A DNA stretch of 64,000 nucleotides from Merluccius polli (GCA_030340625.1 JAOPHQ010005155.1:94974-158973); one strand, 5' to 3'; shown: positions 9,712 through 20,594, numbered from the stretch's first letter. Notes: a model not told the origin generated them from the sequence alone. Translations and numbers: made by a program.

Positions 9712-9772
9712 AGCCAGACCTCTCTCCAGCGCTGGCACAGCGCTAAAACCACGTGTGGAGATAGGTCTGGCT
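9712..9772. repeat. Short hairpin repeat
   Basis: Arms at 9712-9728 (AGCCAGACCTCTCTCCA) and 9756-9772 (TGGAGATAGGTCTGGCT) are inverted copies matching at 16 of 17 positions around a 27-base centre containing AGCGCTGGCACAGCGCT, itself a nested inverted repeat. Similar AGCCAGACC hairpins are, to my knowledge, common in fish genomes as the core of small DNA transposons. No outer ends are visible. Confidence 0.6.
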
Positions 9773-9865
9773 ACGCGAGAGTACAAGTACTTGTGGATGA
9801 TGGATCACTTTGTCACCAAAAATGTATCTAAACAAACTGAATTATTGTTGGAGGATAGACAGTTT

Positions 9866-10134
9866 GGTAACACTTTAGATTAGGGATCACATTCACCATT
9901 AACTAGTTGCTTATAAGCACGCATATTGGCTCTTTATTAGTCATTATAAAGCACTTATTAATGCATTATTCTGCATGAGCATATTCGACAACTACTAGGC
10001 CATTAACTTTAATATTAGAGTTTTTCCTCATAATTACTGCTTATTGATAGTAAGTAAGGAAGTTGTTGTACATAAATTACGATCTTAGCAACTAGTTAAT
10101 GGTGAATATGCGGTCCCTAATCTAAAGTGTTACC
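9866..10134. mobile_element. Palindromic MITE with 8-bp target-site duplication
   Basis: The left end GGTAACACTTTAGATTAGGG (9866 onward) is mirrored at the right end by CCCTAATCTAAAGTGTTACC (to 10134). The inverted arms extend about 45-47 bases and reach the shared ACTAGTT near 9902 and 10092, differing by a 2-base indel and a few substitutions. The flanks GACAGTTT (9858-9865) and GACATTTT (10135-10142) match at 7 of 8 positions. That fits an 8-bp duplication of the hAT type. There is no transposase frame, so it is non-autonomous. The single mismatch in the duplication points to moderate age. Confidence 0.85.
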
Positions 10135-10139
10135 GACAT

Positions 10140-11440
10140 TTTTAACTGCGAACCAGACGTCTATTGTTAATGCAATGGCCAACCACAGCTTGATCTTTGT
10201 GAATAGTCAACTACTTGATCAGAGAACCAAAGTCGGGTGTCAAGTATGTAGCATAGTATATGTAGGGCCACTAAATTGTTGCTAAGGGAATATACTTTGT
10301 TTCATGAAATAAAAAAAAAATGTAATCACATTTAAAAGACAATACCATTTTGGGTGATCAAACCATCGTAACTGCCTCTCCTGGCTTCACTAAAACATCC
10401 GTTACCAATATAATTGGTCGAAATTACTTTCATCTTCTGGATTCAATGTGTGTCGGCCAGTACGGATTTTATGGAACAACATAATAGTAAATCACAAGTA
10501 CTTTATAAATTGTCTTTTTGAGATATTATATTGGTAATGGAGGTTGCCAACATAATGAGAGAGAGAGAGAGATAGACAGTTGGTTTAATCACGCAGACCG
10601 TTATTGTCCTTTTAAATAGTTGGAGCTGTTACAACCCGACTGTTGCTTTCTGGACCACAGTGACTATTGTTCTCAAATGTCCAAATGGAAAACAAAGGTT
10701 TTCGATGTCTTTCACAACGGGAACTATAATATAATACCATTTTCATGGCGTAGTCGGTAAAAACAAGGTCAAAAAAAAAAATCAAAACAACTAAACCACA
10801 GCTGGCTTTGATACATTCATTTCAACTTTAGTCTGTTGGGTTTTTTTTTATCTTCCCTTAAACTCCAGCCAACCTCAGTGCAGCACAAAGGGAGCAGCGT
10901 GGTGCCTTAACGTCCCACAACACAATCCTTTTTGTCATTGTTTCATGTTTGCGCGAGTCCATAAGTGGATTTAAAACACTAGCTACCCCCCCACCCCCCT
11001 CTCTTGCCATTTGAGGGTGGCTCAAGTGAGCAAACTATGCATAATTAAGACACTAATTATGCAAAGTATCCATGTTCGTTTCAAGCCCACTGTAAGTATA
11101 AAACATCCTGTTTTTGTGTCACTGGATGGCAGCCATGATGAGTGGAGCCAAAGAATAACAAGGTCACAGACCGCACCAAACAAACACTGCCTGGACAAAA
11201 GCCCGATCTGCCATGCCACCATTTTATATAGTGCCTCAAAACCACAACCCAAGGCAAACGTAGAGGTAAAATACAAACACATTTGACGATAGATTGTTTA
11301 ACTTTCTTATTCTGTTTACTAGTAATTAAGTAGATGGTTTTATCCTAAGTAGTGAATTTCAGATACATGGACATTATTATTCTTGTATTATGTTCATACA
11401 TCAATATAGTACATATATTAGGGATTCAGCATTGGCTATT
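10140..11440. other. Unique AT-rich DNA with one inverted repeat
   Basis: No gene is visible. TCCGTTACCAATATAAT (10398-10414) and ATTATATTGGTAATGGA (10525-10541) are inverted 17-mers matching at 16 positions, 110 bases apart, possibly ends of a small decayed element. CTACCCCCCCACCCCCC lies near 10984. The frames at 11011-11286 on both strands show no domain. Confidence 0.45.
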
Positions 11441-11515
11441 CAAGAATGTCTGTGGGTTGGGAATCGAACACAGTAGCATTCGCCTAACACATTAATCATG
11501 TGTTAGGTCATTAAC
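11430..11515 (-). mobile_element. Possible tRNA-SINE relic
   Basis: On the minus strand GTTCGATTCCC (11459-11469) matches a pol III B box and is preceded at a plausible distance by GATTAATGTGTTAGG, A-box-like. A perfect 10-bp hairpin (CCTAACACAT, loop TAATC, ATGTGTTAGG; 11483-11507) overlaps the head. No tail was recognised. Confidence 0.3.
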
Positions 11516-12830
11516 TGATTCACTCATTAGTGAATTCATTTGTTCACTTATTATATCACATGAAATTAAATTGATCTTGTATTGTATCCGGGACATTATT
11601 CCACCCTGGGTTATTCTGAGATGCGTACCTGAAAGCCAATGAGACGCAGCATGCGCAGCAGCGATACTAGCGGGACGTCACCGCTTGTGGGAGATACGAT
11701 GTGGCGAAGCAGTGAGCCGGGCCCTCACCACCTTGCCGCTGATTCACCGGCACTAAGTATGTACAGATATCTCAAGGAACGGTGACACTTTGGCTCCCCC
11801 TATTTCTTCCGTTTTTTTTTGTTTTTTTTGTCCGTGGGATCAGCGCAGTCTCACCGATAGCAGATTATCTCCGTGGCGTTTGGTGGCCTGGGGTTGGCAC
11901 CCTCATTTGTTATCCTCTCACAGATACAATGAGGGGTACAGTCGCTGGATGTACAGAGAAATGTCAGGAAAAAAAAAAATATATATATATATATAGAGAG
12001 AGAGAGGAAAAGTTGAGGGACATATTTATCTCCCCGTTGTTGGAAAAGTGGAGGTCATAAAGGGTGATTTGTGATCGGGATTTTTTTTTATTCAGTTTGA
12101 TTTTGGAAAGGCTTGTTTTGCTGCTTTTCTGATGTGTAATTGAGACAACATTTAACAATTGATTTAACGGCACGGTAAAAAATAACTTCCTTCCACATGT
12201 ACCTCAGTTTGGAAGTACTTTAAAATAATAGGGCTTGTTTTAAATATGACATTGTTACTACTTTTACTACTACTTTAATGCTGCTTTTACTTTTACATTA
12301 CGAGCAAAAAAGGACCTTTTTCCAAAGCATTGACCCCATGATGGAATTACAATGGAAATAATTCAACTGTGTGATATAAAAACTATATTTGCAGCCCTTC
12401 AAAGTAAAGTAACACAACTCCCCAGAGTATTTTTCTACCCTTTCTACCCTAACACTTTTTTCCTTTCACTGATGGAACCAACCTATTGCTCCAGAGGGCC
12501 CTTGCTGGGTCCATAAAACATCCTTTATCAGCCTCACCCAGAAGCATACATCCTCCTTACTTTGTCTGAACATCATGTACTCTTTAATTTAACTCACGCT
12601 GCAGAGTTTGCAGTATTACATCTATAAAAGCACATGCCTCTGCTCTGTGTTGGGGGCAAGCAGCATGTGTGAACACTGGTACGACTCGGCACGAGATGAG
12701 GAAACATGTCGGATGCAATTAAATACGAGAGGCGCACGTGTGTCGCCTGACACAAAGTGACAGTATTCAGATGTGGTAAACAAACAGAAAGCACGAGCAG
12801 CAGCGGCATCCGCAGCCCTCAAACTAGTTC
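11515..12830. other. Unique noncoding DNA
   Basis: AT-rich with one TA/GA patch (11979-12006). Frames near 11782-12060 run through the TA repeat and show no domain. Frames at 12594-12822 on the minus strand also lack recognisable features. Confidence 0.45.
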
Positions 12831-13203
12831 ATCTTAACTGATTTAGTTTTTTTATTTTATTTTTGATATTTGTATATGTATTTTTCATACTAAATGTGTC
12901 CTCCTGTGTCCCGTGTTCCTTTGATATAGATGTGGCCGGCCCTCTGGAGGGGCAGACGAGCCTTTGATACTCGAGGAGCACAAAATAGTGTCTTCCCCTT
13001 TGAAAAACAATTTTTGGCGAGAGGAGATCAGTGGAAATAGGCCATTTTGTGTGCTCGGGGTGCCGATGTGAATCAGATAGGGACCTTATGATAGTTTCCT
13101 TTTTTTTTAATGGCGATGCAAAATTGATGAGTGGTGGGCCTCCGGTTGTTGTTGTTGGCGGCGGCTGGAGATGTGACTGCATGAGGACATCAAGGCCTGA
13201 TGC

Positions 13204-13206
<3 letters not shown>

Positions 13207-13237
<31 letters not shown>

Positions 13238-13289
13238 CCGCACGCACTTACACACACAACACACATGCACACACACACACACACACACA

Positions 13290-13326
<37 letters not shown>

Positions 13327-13382
13327 CAGATGGATGCACATGGGCTGAGAAAGAAGCTTTAGACACACACACACACACACAG
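13207..13382. repeat. Compound (CA)n microsatellite
   Basis: CA runs at 13207-13235, 13268-13323 and 13362-13381 are separated by short CG-containing spacers. The first two alternate CA and CG strictly and are Z-DNA candidates. Confidence 0.95.
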
Positions 13383-13656
13383 ATCCGCTGATGTGAATTT
13401 CAGTCACAAGCGCAAATCTATAAACACCCACACATACACGGCGAATCAGAGACTTGGGGAATATTGCTTATTGGCTTTTACACTTGGCTCTCTAGCCGGA
13501 GCTGAAGTCTTAATCGAGATGGAGAGCGAGGGTGTGCTCTTGAAAAGGAGGAGGAGATGACTGTCCAACCAGTCCACCCTCCTCCCTCCCCCACCTCCTC
13601 TATGAAGACCGCTATCCCCTCTGCTATCTCTTATCTCCACATGGACTGCAGACTAA

Positions 13657-13671
13657 CCCCCCCCCCCCCCC
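13657..13671. repeat. Poly-C run
   Basis: 15 C, then G and 5 C. Confidence 0.95.
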
Positions 13672-13699
13672 GCCCCCATCCAACCTCCACCTGCAGCCA

Positions 13700-14010
13700 G
13701 AGCCACCTCTCCCTCCAATCTTGATGGGTATTGGGGAATGTAAGTGAAGAAGTTTCCAGATAAAGCTGTCTAATGAACATACAGGAACTTTGGTAAGTTA
13801 AGCATCAAAACATCGAAGGCTGTTTGAACTTTGACTCCCCCCGCATTAACGCGCGCCCCTTATCGCTGCCTCTCGAGTGCAGAGATTAGCCACTTCCTAA
13901 TGAAGTGGTGGAGTCGTAAAGGTCTTACTCCCAGGCAGAGTGGATTGCTTCCAACATTTTTCACTCCCTGTTATCTCCTGTACCCAGATTGCCATTGCGA
14001 AAAAAAAAGG
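13700..14010. other. Possible conserved noncoding island
   Basis: Unique sequence with GTCTAATGAACATAC, GCATTAACGCGCG and the palindrome CCACTTCCTAATGAAGTGG (7-bp arms around CTAAT, near 13890). No credible frame. Regulatory role is inference. Confidence 0.25.
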
Positions 14011-14029
14011 AAGGGTCTTTCTACAATGT

Positions 14030-14082
14030 CCCCCCCCCCCCCCCCCGCTTTTCACAGGTCTCACACACACACACACACACTC
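14030..14082. repeat. Poly-C and (CA)n
   Basis: A 17-base C run (14030-14046) and, after 14 bases, a CA run (14061-14081). Confidence 0.95.
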
Positions 14083-14236
14083 TAAAAATAAGACATCAGG
14101 TGGTACACATACCATCACAGGCACAGTGCACAACAAGGACATTGTAGAGAAAATACGGACAGCAACAAACTTTTTTTTTGTGTGCTGGCTTTTCGTTAGC
14201 CTCGGCTACCATGGATTAGTTTTGTGTGTGTATGTG

Positions 14237-14240
14237 TGCG

Positions 14241-14271
<31 letters not shown>

Positions 14272-14272
14272 A
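14237..14272. repeat. (TG)n microsatellite
   Basis: A TG run of about 35 bases following interrupted TG/TA sequence from 14223. Confidence 0.95.
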
Positions 14273-14447
14273 CATCTTTCCGACCCTAAGCAGTTGTTAA
14301 AAGTAAGCAGCATTATCTTCTAAACCATCCCCTGTGTTTTAGTCAATCAACAGGGTCGCAGACGCCTTATAAATCTTACATACCTTCCTCTCCCCATCCG
14401 GCGAGGTCAGACGCGCGTTGCATATTCAAAAACCTGCATTAAGACCA

Positions 14448-14489
14448 CATCCCCCCTCCCCCCTCCCCCCCCCCCCCCCCTCCCTCCCT

Positions 14490-14560
<71 letters not shown>
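14448..14560 (+). repeat. Stepwise pyrimidine tract C16-(TCCC)n-(TC)n
   Basis: All pyrimidine on the + strand: C-rich start, 16 C (14465-14480), TCCC repeats (14481-14496), then about 31 TC units to 14556. The step from C to TCCC to TC suggests successive slippage from one precursor. It can form intramolecular triplex DNA. Confidence 0.95.
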
Positions 14561-14561
<1 letters not shown>

Positions 14562-14640
14562 GTCATCTCTCCCTCCCCATTTTTTGCCAATCAAAACATA
14601 CACAGTGTTCATCAGTCTTCAGATTATCATACAAATTGTT

Positions 14641-14695
14641 GGGGGGTTGGGGGGGGGGATTGTTGGGGGGGGGGGGGGGGGGGTGGTGGTGATTG
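14641..14695 (+). repeat. G-rich tract
   Basis: G6, G9 and G19 (14665-14683) runs lie within 45 bases, then GGTGGTGG. Four or more G runs in this spacing meet the basic requirement for an intramolecular G-quadruplex. Confidence 0.9.
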
Positions 14696-14699
14696 TGAT

Positions 14700-14950
14700 A
14701 TATGCAAATAAACAGTGCGGCCGGGAGGTGATGATCCACCTACATAATGAATGCGGCCCTCGTTTTATGGCCGTCAGTTTCGGCGGGGCGCGTACATCTG
14801 TAACGCGGCTGATGGACAAGGAGGATGAGACATGGGGGGAGGTGGGGGAGGAGTGGGGGGGATGCGCCTTGACTGACTTGCCCCCGCCGCCGCCGTGATT
14901 AATATTCCACTGAGGTCACCCCTCCCACGCATTTTAACCTCTAATAAGAA
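14700..14950. other. Possible conserved noncoding island
   Basis: CTACATAATGAATGCGG, CGTGATTAATATTCC and CTCTAATAAG cores lie in unique GC-balanced sequence. Frames here read across the G-rich tract and are not credible. Confidence 0.25.
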
Positions 14951-14971
14951 CAGTGTTGCCGTCATTATTTG

Positions 14972-14977
<6 letters not shown>

Positions 14978-15002
<25 letters not shown>

Positions 15003-15887
15003 GGGACTATATGATGATATTCAATGTTGATGGATTGAAGGGGTGAATGTGATCACACTCTTTTCCAGCTGACAATTTTGTGGACGGTTTTTGGACGGTG
15101 TTTGTATAGGAACATGTATTATAAATATGGCATTGAATGACCATGAAGTATAGGGGGGATTAAATGTTGATTTGTTGATTTTTTTTCCCCCCCTATACCC
15201 ATAAAAAACACTTTCATTAAACAATACCATGGAAGAGCAGGGGGCAAGAAAAAAAGGATTACACACGCTTTTCATTATAATGCACATTCCACCGGATGAA
15301 TTATTCACAAATAGAGAGTAGAAAACTTTTCAGATTTCTCCTTAAATCAAGCTTTTTACCGCCCCCGTTTTTTTTTCTTTTTAAAGGCGAGCCGGATAAG
15401 GTGTTGTCAGTTCTTGCCAATGTACAACATGCATCTCGAACCCCTGTAATAGCACTCCCAATTCTGACACATGTTAATAATTGATTGTTAAGTGATAAGT
15501 GTCACTCAAGCATGAAGAATAGCCCGTATTCCCCGAGATGAAGATGAAGGAAAAAAAAAAATTCCCATCCCGGTATAATTCATAAGGATGGTGTTCAGGA
15601 TCAGTGTAGCTCTCTCTTCGGTGTTTCCATTATTCATCCTCTACCTGCTAATAGGCTTCTTACTTCCCCTCTTTCTTGCCTGGCATCTATTGGCTCATTA
15701 TGCATGTCTGTGTATGTATGTGTCTCCTCCTAGACACAGGTTGATCAGACAATGGACACAAGTTAAAGTGAATTTCACGGATTGTGTGGAAGAAGAAACT
15801 GATTATGCCCACGATGAGTGTTCATAATTTGCCGTGTTTAAAGTTCAAACTGGGCGGCCCAGTGGCTGCTCCACCCAATGAGAGAGA

Positions 15888-15890
<3 letters not shown>
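14978..15890. other. Unique noncoding DNA after a short (TG)n
   Basis: TG run 14978-15001, then AT-rich unique sequence. No domain in the short frames at 15021-15308 or 15588-15827. Confidence 0.5.

Positions 15891-15891
<1 letters not shown>

Positions 15892-15942
<51 letters not shown>
15892..15942 (+). repeat. (GA)n microsatellite
   Basis: About 50 bases of GA, preceded by an imperfect GA block from 15880. Confidence 0.97.
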
Positions 15943-15945
<3 letters not shown>

Positions 15946-16119
15946 CTAATGTACCAAACCGACCTCTGCAGCCTCCGACCTCAATCCCTGCTCCATCTGC
16001 ACCTGTCACTACGTCTCCTCTAGGTCTCCCCTCACTTTTGTTTTGTCACGTTTATGTAGTGCGGATGCGGGGGGGGGGCGGTGTACCTCAAGGCTGTCAC
16101 CGAACCTTAAGTTACATGA

Positions 16120-16345
16120 TGCTGCCCAGCCCCTGCGCAGCACCGCCAGCACATGTCTCGTAAAATGGCAGCTAGGCCCTTTTCCTTTTTCTTCCTAAAG
16201 CGCTATCGCTACTCCGCGACACGCCGGTCCTCTGGAGAGGGCCCCTGAGCTTGATTCCTAGGCCCCTCGTATCAGGAAGTGAACACCTAATGAGGTTTTT
16301 ATGGACTTTTCTCCAAACTTCATTAGCTTTTTATGAGGGGAAAGT
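16120..16345. other. Possible conserved noncoding island
   Basis: CACCTAATGAGGTTTTTATGG and CTTCATTAGCTTTTTATGAG lie close together (16285-16336), giving two related ATTAG/TAATGA plus TTTTTATG modules. No coding frame. Confidence 0.25.
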
Positions 16346-16404
16346 GGGAAGGGGTGGGAGAAGGGGGCACGGCAGTAGGACTGCAACTCTCACTTCTCAT
16401 GCAA

Positions 16405-16485
16405 ACACACACTCACTTACTCACACACACACATGCGTGCACGCACACACACACACTCACACACTCACACGCACGCACGCTCACG
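16405..16485. repeat. Degenerate (CA)n repeat
   Basis: CACACTCACTTACTCACAC-type sequence with CGCACG interruptions. Confidence 0.85.
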
Positions 16486-16570
16486 GCAGAGCTACAGGAA
16501 GGAAGTGGAGGGGGTAGGGACGGATGGTGAAAATGGATGGATGGGGAGGGAGAAGAAGAGGAGAAGGGGT

Positions 16571-16618
16571 CTGTGTGTGTGTGTGTGTGTGGTTGGGGGG
16601 GGGGGGGGGGGGGGGGGG
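16571..16618 (+). repeat. (TG)n then poly-G run
   Basis: TG run 16571-16591 followed by 24 G (16595-16618). Confidence 0.95.
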
Positions 16619-16824
16619 CAGGGTTTTTATGGCAGCAGAAGCAGAGAAGGGGTCTCTCTGGAGACTGGCACAGATAGCCCCGCGAGAGGAGCTCCATCAG
16701 CTAGAAGCCGTGCAGCCTTAAGTGTTTTATACGAATTCAATACGGCGGCTAAAAATACCAGAGGGAATATCACATTCATATCTCTGTCGCTCGCCTCACT
16801 TAATGCCAGGGACGGTTGGCTGGG

Positions 16825-17185
16825 TAGGGAAGAGAGCAGAGCAAGGAAGAAAAAAAAAGAAATGGGGGAAAAGGCTGGTTGGGAGAATAGCGGAGAGAGT
16901 AGAGACCAGGGAAGGAGAGGAGAGGAGCGGAAAGGAGAGTAAAGACAAAGGGAAGGAGAGGAGTGAAGAGGGAAGGAGAGGAGTGAAGAGGGGAGGAGAG
17001 GAAAGGTGAGGAGTGAAGAGGCGGGGGAGAGGAAAGGAGTAGATAGGAAGAAAAAAAAGTGGAGAGGAGAAGAGATGAGAGGTGAGAAGAAGAGATAAGA
17101 AGGAAAAGAGAGAAGAACAGTGTATAGGAGAGGAGATAAGAGCAAAGGAAAGAAGAGCAAAGGGCAGGAAAGGAGTGGATAGGAG
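16825..17185 (+). repeat. Purine-rich minisatellite
   Basis: Almost entirely G and A on the + strand for 350 bases. GGAAGGAGAGGAGTGAAGAG occurs as two exact tandem 20-mers at 16951-16970 and 16971-16990, with degenerate copies on both sides. Frames across it are Glu/Arg/Lys/Gly on + and Ser/Leu/Pro on -. Confidence 0.9.
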
Positions 17186-17189
17186 AGAT

Positions 17190-17535
17190 CCCTAGAAACC
17201 TGGAGTGCTGAAAAGCAGTGTGACTTTGTCAGTCAAATGGCACAGATGTACACCTTCGGTTGACATTACACGTTAGAATAGAATAGACTTTATGTTGAGT
17301 TGGCAGATAACATAAATCAATGACAATACATATCAAACTTCAATTCACCGTTAGTATTCATCCGTTTTAATTTAATGCATTTTAAAATGAATAAAATCTA
17401 ATAAAAATCTCATATAATTGGACTTTTGTTATGGGTGGAATACTTTACTGTATTCAATCAAGCAACAGTAGTGATCACAGTTTTGTGCTCTTAAGGGCTA
17501 TACCATTTATCAAAAATGTAAATGACGAGAGATGC
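17190..17535. other. Unique AT-rich DNA, no gene seen
   Basis: Contains AGAATAGAATAGA near 17275 and TTTAATTTAATGCATTTTAAAATG near 17366, given here only as AT-rich palindromic-looking sequence. No frame. Confidence 0.5.
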
Positions 17536-17632
17536 GTGTGTGTGTGTGTGTGTGTGTTGCTGTTATTGACACCCCCCCTTTGCTCAACTCTCTCTACGGC
17601 AGCCCCCCCCCCCCCCCCCCCCCCCCTCCCCT
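17535..17632. repeat. (TG)n and poly-C run
   Basis: TG run 17535-17557 and a 24-base C run 17603-17626. Confidence 0.95.
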
Positions 17633-17977
17633 CGCTTGCTTACCCCTAACAAACCAGAATTGTAATTGTTCTGCGGGTGTTGTACCATTGTTTGACTTTT
17701 TCAATTCAATTAACCACCAAATCCAAATCCTCCCATTGTGTGCCCAGCATGTCTGTTATCAGCATCTGTATCATGGCAGCGGCATAGAAAATGAGGGGTT
17801 TAGGAGGGGGAAAAAAAAAAAGCACATTCCTTGTCTCTATTCTTCAGCGCGCTAATCGTGGGACAATACGGGAAGGCGATAGCCATTTTTCTGCCGTCTT
17901 CCTTTTTCTTTCTTTCCTCCCTCTATCTCTTTCTTTCTTCTCTTCCAGCCCACACAGTGTCTTCTTCTTTACCTCCA

Positions 17978-18003
17978 TGTCTCTCTCTCTCTCTCTCTCT
18001 CTC
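17978..18003. repeat. (TC)n microsatellite
   Basis: A short TC run within a broader pyrimidine-rich stretch (17888-18025). Confidence 0.9.
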
Positions 18004-18146
18004 GCTCTCCCCTTCTCTTTAGCTGCTGGCTGCTCTCCAGTCTCACTTAAACCCATTAGCTCTATTACTGAAATAATTTCCCTCTCCAACCATGTCTTTG
18101 TGTGGAGGGAGCAAATTTCACAGTTATCAGAAGCTGTGTTGAATAG

Positions 18147-18260
18147 TTGTATGTTGTGTGTGTGTGTCTGTGTGTGTGTGTCTAAGGGGTTGCATGACAT
18201 TGCTCTGTATATTCATATGTGACTGCGTGTGTGTGTGTGTGTGTGTGTGTGTGAGTGTGT
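18147..18260. repeat. (TG)n repeats
   Basis: TG runs at 18154-18181 and 18226-18253 with unique sequence between. Confidence 0.95.
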
Positions 18261-18352
18261 AACTGTGTTCCCACTGTATACATTGTGCTCTCCCTTGCCA
18301 TTTGTGTCTGGTTCCTAATTAATGCGTCTTTGTCCTGGTGGAACCATGTGAC

Positions 18353-18354
<2 letters not shown>

Positions 18355-18426
<72 letters not shown>
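18355..18426 (+). repeat. Long (GA)n microsatellite
   Basis: 72 bases, 36 uninterrupted GA units. It is a homopurine mirror repeat and a classical H-DNA (triplex) sequence. Confidence 0.98.
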
Positions 18427-18429
<3 letters not shown>

Positions 18430-18724
18430 GGCCGTATTCTGCATTGACCTCAACAGACCATGTGAGGGCAGTGCAGTCACATGGTTTTAGCACACAACAC
18501 ATCCCCGATACTCAGCTACAGTACCTGCTGTGTTGACATTTTAACTGTGTGTGTGTGTGTGTGTGGATTGGGGCGGGTGGGGTGAAACTTTGTTTTACTC
18601 ACCAGTTAGAATCAGGTGATGTTGGGTGTGTATGTTGCCTGTGTGTGCATAGTTTGAAGTTTGGCAGGGGGAAACGCACATTTTCACATTTTTTTTCCAC
18701 CATTCCCCCTAGTTCATGTCTGAA

Positions 18725-18770
18725 ATGCAGGCCTACTTAGCAGATCTTTTATCCAAGATAATCTGGATGG
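18725..18770. mobile_element. Possible SINE-tail fragment
   Basis: TTAGCAGATCTTTTATCCAA resembles the reverse complement of the fish SINE tail (TTGGATAAAAGC and TGCTAA), but no head or B box is attached. Confidence 0.3.
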
Positions 18771-19254
18771 CGTCCGTGCCACTCTGTGCGTTGGTATGCA
18801 GTGGAGGTCATCTTCCTCCACCGCCTTCTGCACCGGACAATTAGGTCCCTTTAGGGTATAGTGACCGTGCAATGATACATAAGATAAGACAGATTGTGGT
18901 GACTGTGTGGTTGAAAAGTTACAGTGAATCTGCACATGGATACAGGTGAGAACAACTTGACATTTTTTTTCTCATGCACACACTCAGGTATGCATGCAGG
19001 CACGCAAACACACAAACACACACACACGCAGTACACGCACACACCACTCTTTTAAGTTCATATAACTTTAATATGATATCAAATTTGACGCGTGGAGAAC
19101 AATGTGCTACATTGCCAGCCACCGAAACTCATTCAAAATCATGGCATATCTAAGTCTCCTTTTAGTGTTTTTCTCATTGTTTGTGTCGCTTTTTTTCCCG
19201 TCACCGCAGAGAGCGTCAGTAGCGCTGCTGTGATCGCCACCCTGACCTCAGTCA

Positions 19255-19400
19255 CACCAATCTCTCGCCCAAACCTACACACGTTCCTAACCTAATACCT
19301 GACCCTAACCACCTCTAACCCCAATACCTTCACGTCAGCTTTCCAAACGTCATGCCTAAACAAGGACACCACTTCGAACTCCCTACCCTAACTTAACTAT
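19255..19400. other. Degenerate CCTAAC-rich sequence
   Basis: Scattered CCTAACC, CCCTAACC and TCTAACCCC phrases without regular period. They resemble decayed telomere-like repeats, but no two perfect CCCTAA units are adjacent. Confidence 0.3.
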
Positions 19401-19680
19401 CCTTAATGGGATAGTCTTGTGGGTCCGATCTCTCTCTCTCTCCCTCTCTCTCTGTCTCCCTCCCAGTGGGCCACCGGGGTTGTGGACATGCGGTGCTCTG
19501 TGTGAGGTTTCTTCTCATTTTGCTTGGCCTGGGAAACTAGGGTGCTGCAACTAGGGCACCGCGGCCGCTCCGTTGATATAATTATTTCGAAGCTATTCTG
19601 GTACTTTATACCGTAAAAAGAAAAAAAATCGATACGAGTGAGGTCACAGTTCTGGTGCTGCTACCAGACCCAACCCCCCG

Positions 19681-19716
<36 letters not shown>
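19681..19716. repeat. Longest poly-C run of the window
   Basis: 36 consecutive C, preceded by CCCCCCG. Length is probably polymorphic and hard to sequence accurately. Confidence 0.95.
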
Positions 19717-19718
<2 letters not shown>

Positions 19719-19719
19719 A

Positions 19720-20176
19720 AGTGTTGTCTGTGAGAGACAAAGGATGCTCAAGTCGACATGAGGGGAGAGAAGAGCATATGGCTATGAGCTAACATCAAAC
19801 ATAATGACAGGCCAGCCGTCAAAATAAGTAGTGCCGTAAAAAACAACAAAAAAACAGTCGCATAAGTTTTAGTTTAGGGTCTTACAAAACAGCCATTTTT
19901 GTATCTGTTGTTTCAGACTGCACATGCGGAAGGTTCTTGATAATAGTTATTTTCTCTTTGGCTTTGGCTCTTTCAACGAATGAATGGATGACACAGCGTC
20001 GTCGCCACGCTAAGTAGTGTTTTATGACCACCGAGAGGATCTGTTTTTCTGCTCAGTAAAGTTTTACGGTGGCGCGGACAAAGCCATTACTATATACAAG
20101 TCTCAGCTTTTTTTCCCCTTAAATTTCTCTTGAATTGTTATTCTGAGATGGTGGTGGTGGTGATGTACGAAGGGGC

Positions 20177-20180
<4 letters not shown>
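19720..20180. other. Unique noncoding DNA
   Basis: No frame, repeat or transposon end recognised. Confidence 0.5.

Positions 20181-20186
<6 letters not shown>

Positions 20187-20207
<21 letters not shown>
20187..20207 (+). repeat. Poly-T/poly-G run
   Basis: Ten T pass directly into 21 G. Confidence 0.95.
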
Positions 20208-20426
20208 TGGGATAAACAAAGTAACAACAAACCTGTCTTGAAGAAGAAGGGGCCACGCACACACACGATGGCATTGGCAAAAAAACTGTAATTATGTTGC
20301 GGGTCATTTCTGCACAGTGGCAGATTTGTGGCAGATTTTTGTGGCAGAACGAGATCAGAAGAAAGAAATACAGAAAGGCAGAAAAGCACGAAAGAAAAGA
20401 AAGAAAACCAACAGAACAAAAGCAGC

Positions 20427-20463
20427 CTTAAGTGCCTCCCTTTGCATTGTTGTCGTCTTTTTT
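20427..20463. repeat. First copy of a 37-bp dispersed repeat
   Basis: Starts CTTAAGTGCCTCCCTTTGCA. The first 28 bases (20427-20454) are identical to 23844-23871, and 36 of 37 match through the T run. The second copy lies inside a tRNA-SINE; this one has no head or tail next to it. Confidence 0.8.
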
Positions 20464-20594
20464 AAATACCACCTACTTTTCCTTCTCCACTCCACCCTCC
20501 CCTGCTTCCTCCTCTCCTTTTCTTCCCACCCCCGCACTTCTCTCCTCTACTCCTTTTGCTTGTTTCCTGTGACAGGGGAAGTGGCAGCTCGCAG

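Noticed and set aside
12829..13431. 200-codon minus-strand frame
   Set aside because: The first third is Cys-Val from (TG)n. The remainder shows no domain and has no support.
16627..17160. 177-codon minus-strand Ser/Leu/Pro/Phe frame resembling a hydrophobic protein
   Set aside because: It is the complement of the purine minisatellite.
19255..19400. Interstitial telomere repeat
   Set aside because: CCTAAC phrases are scattered with no regular six-base period.
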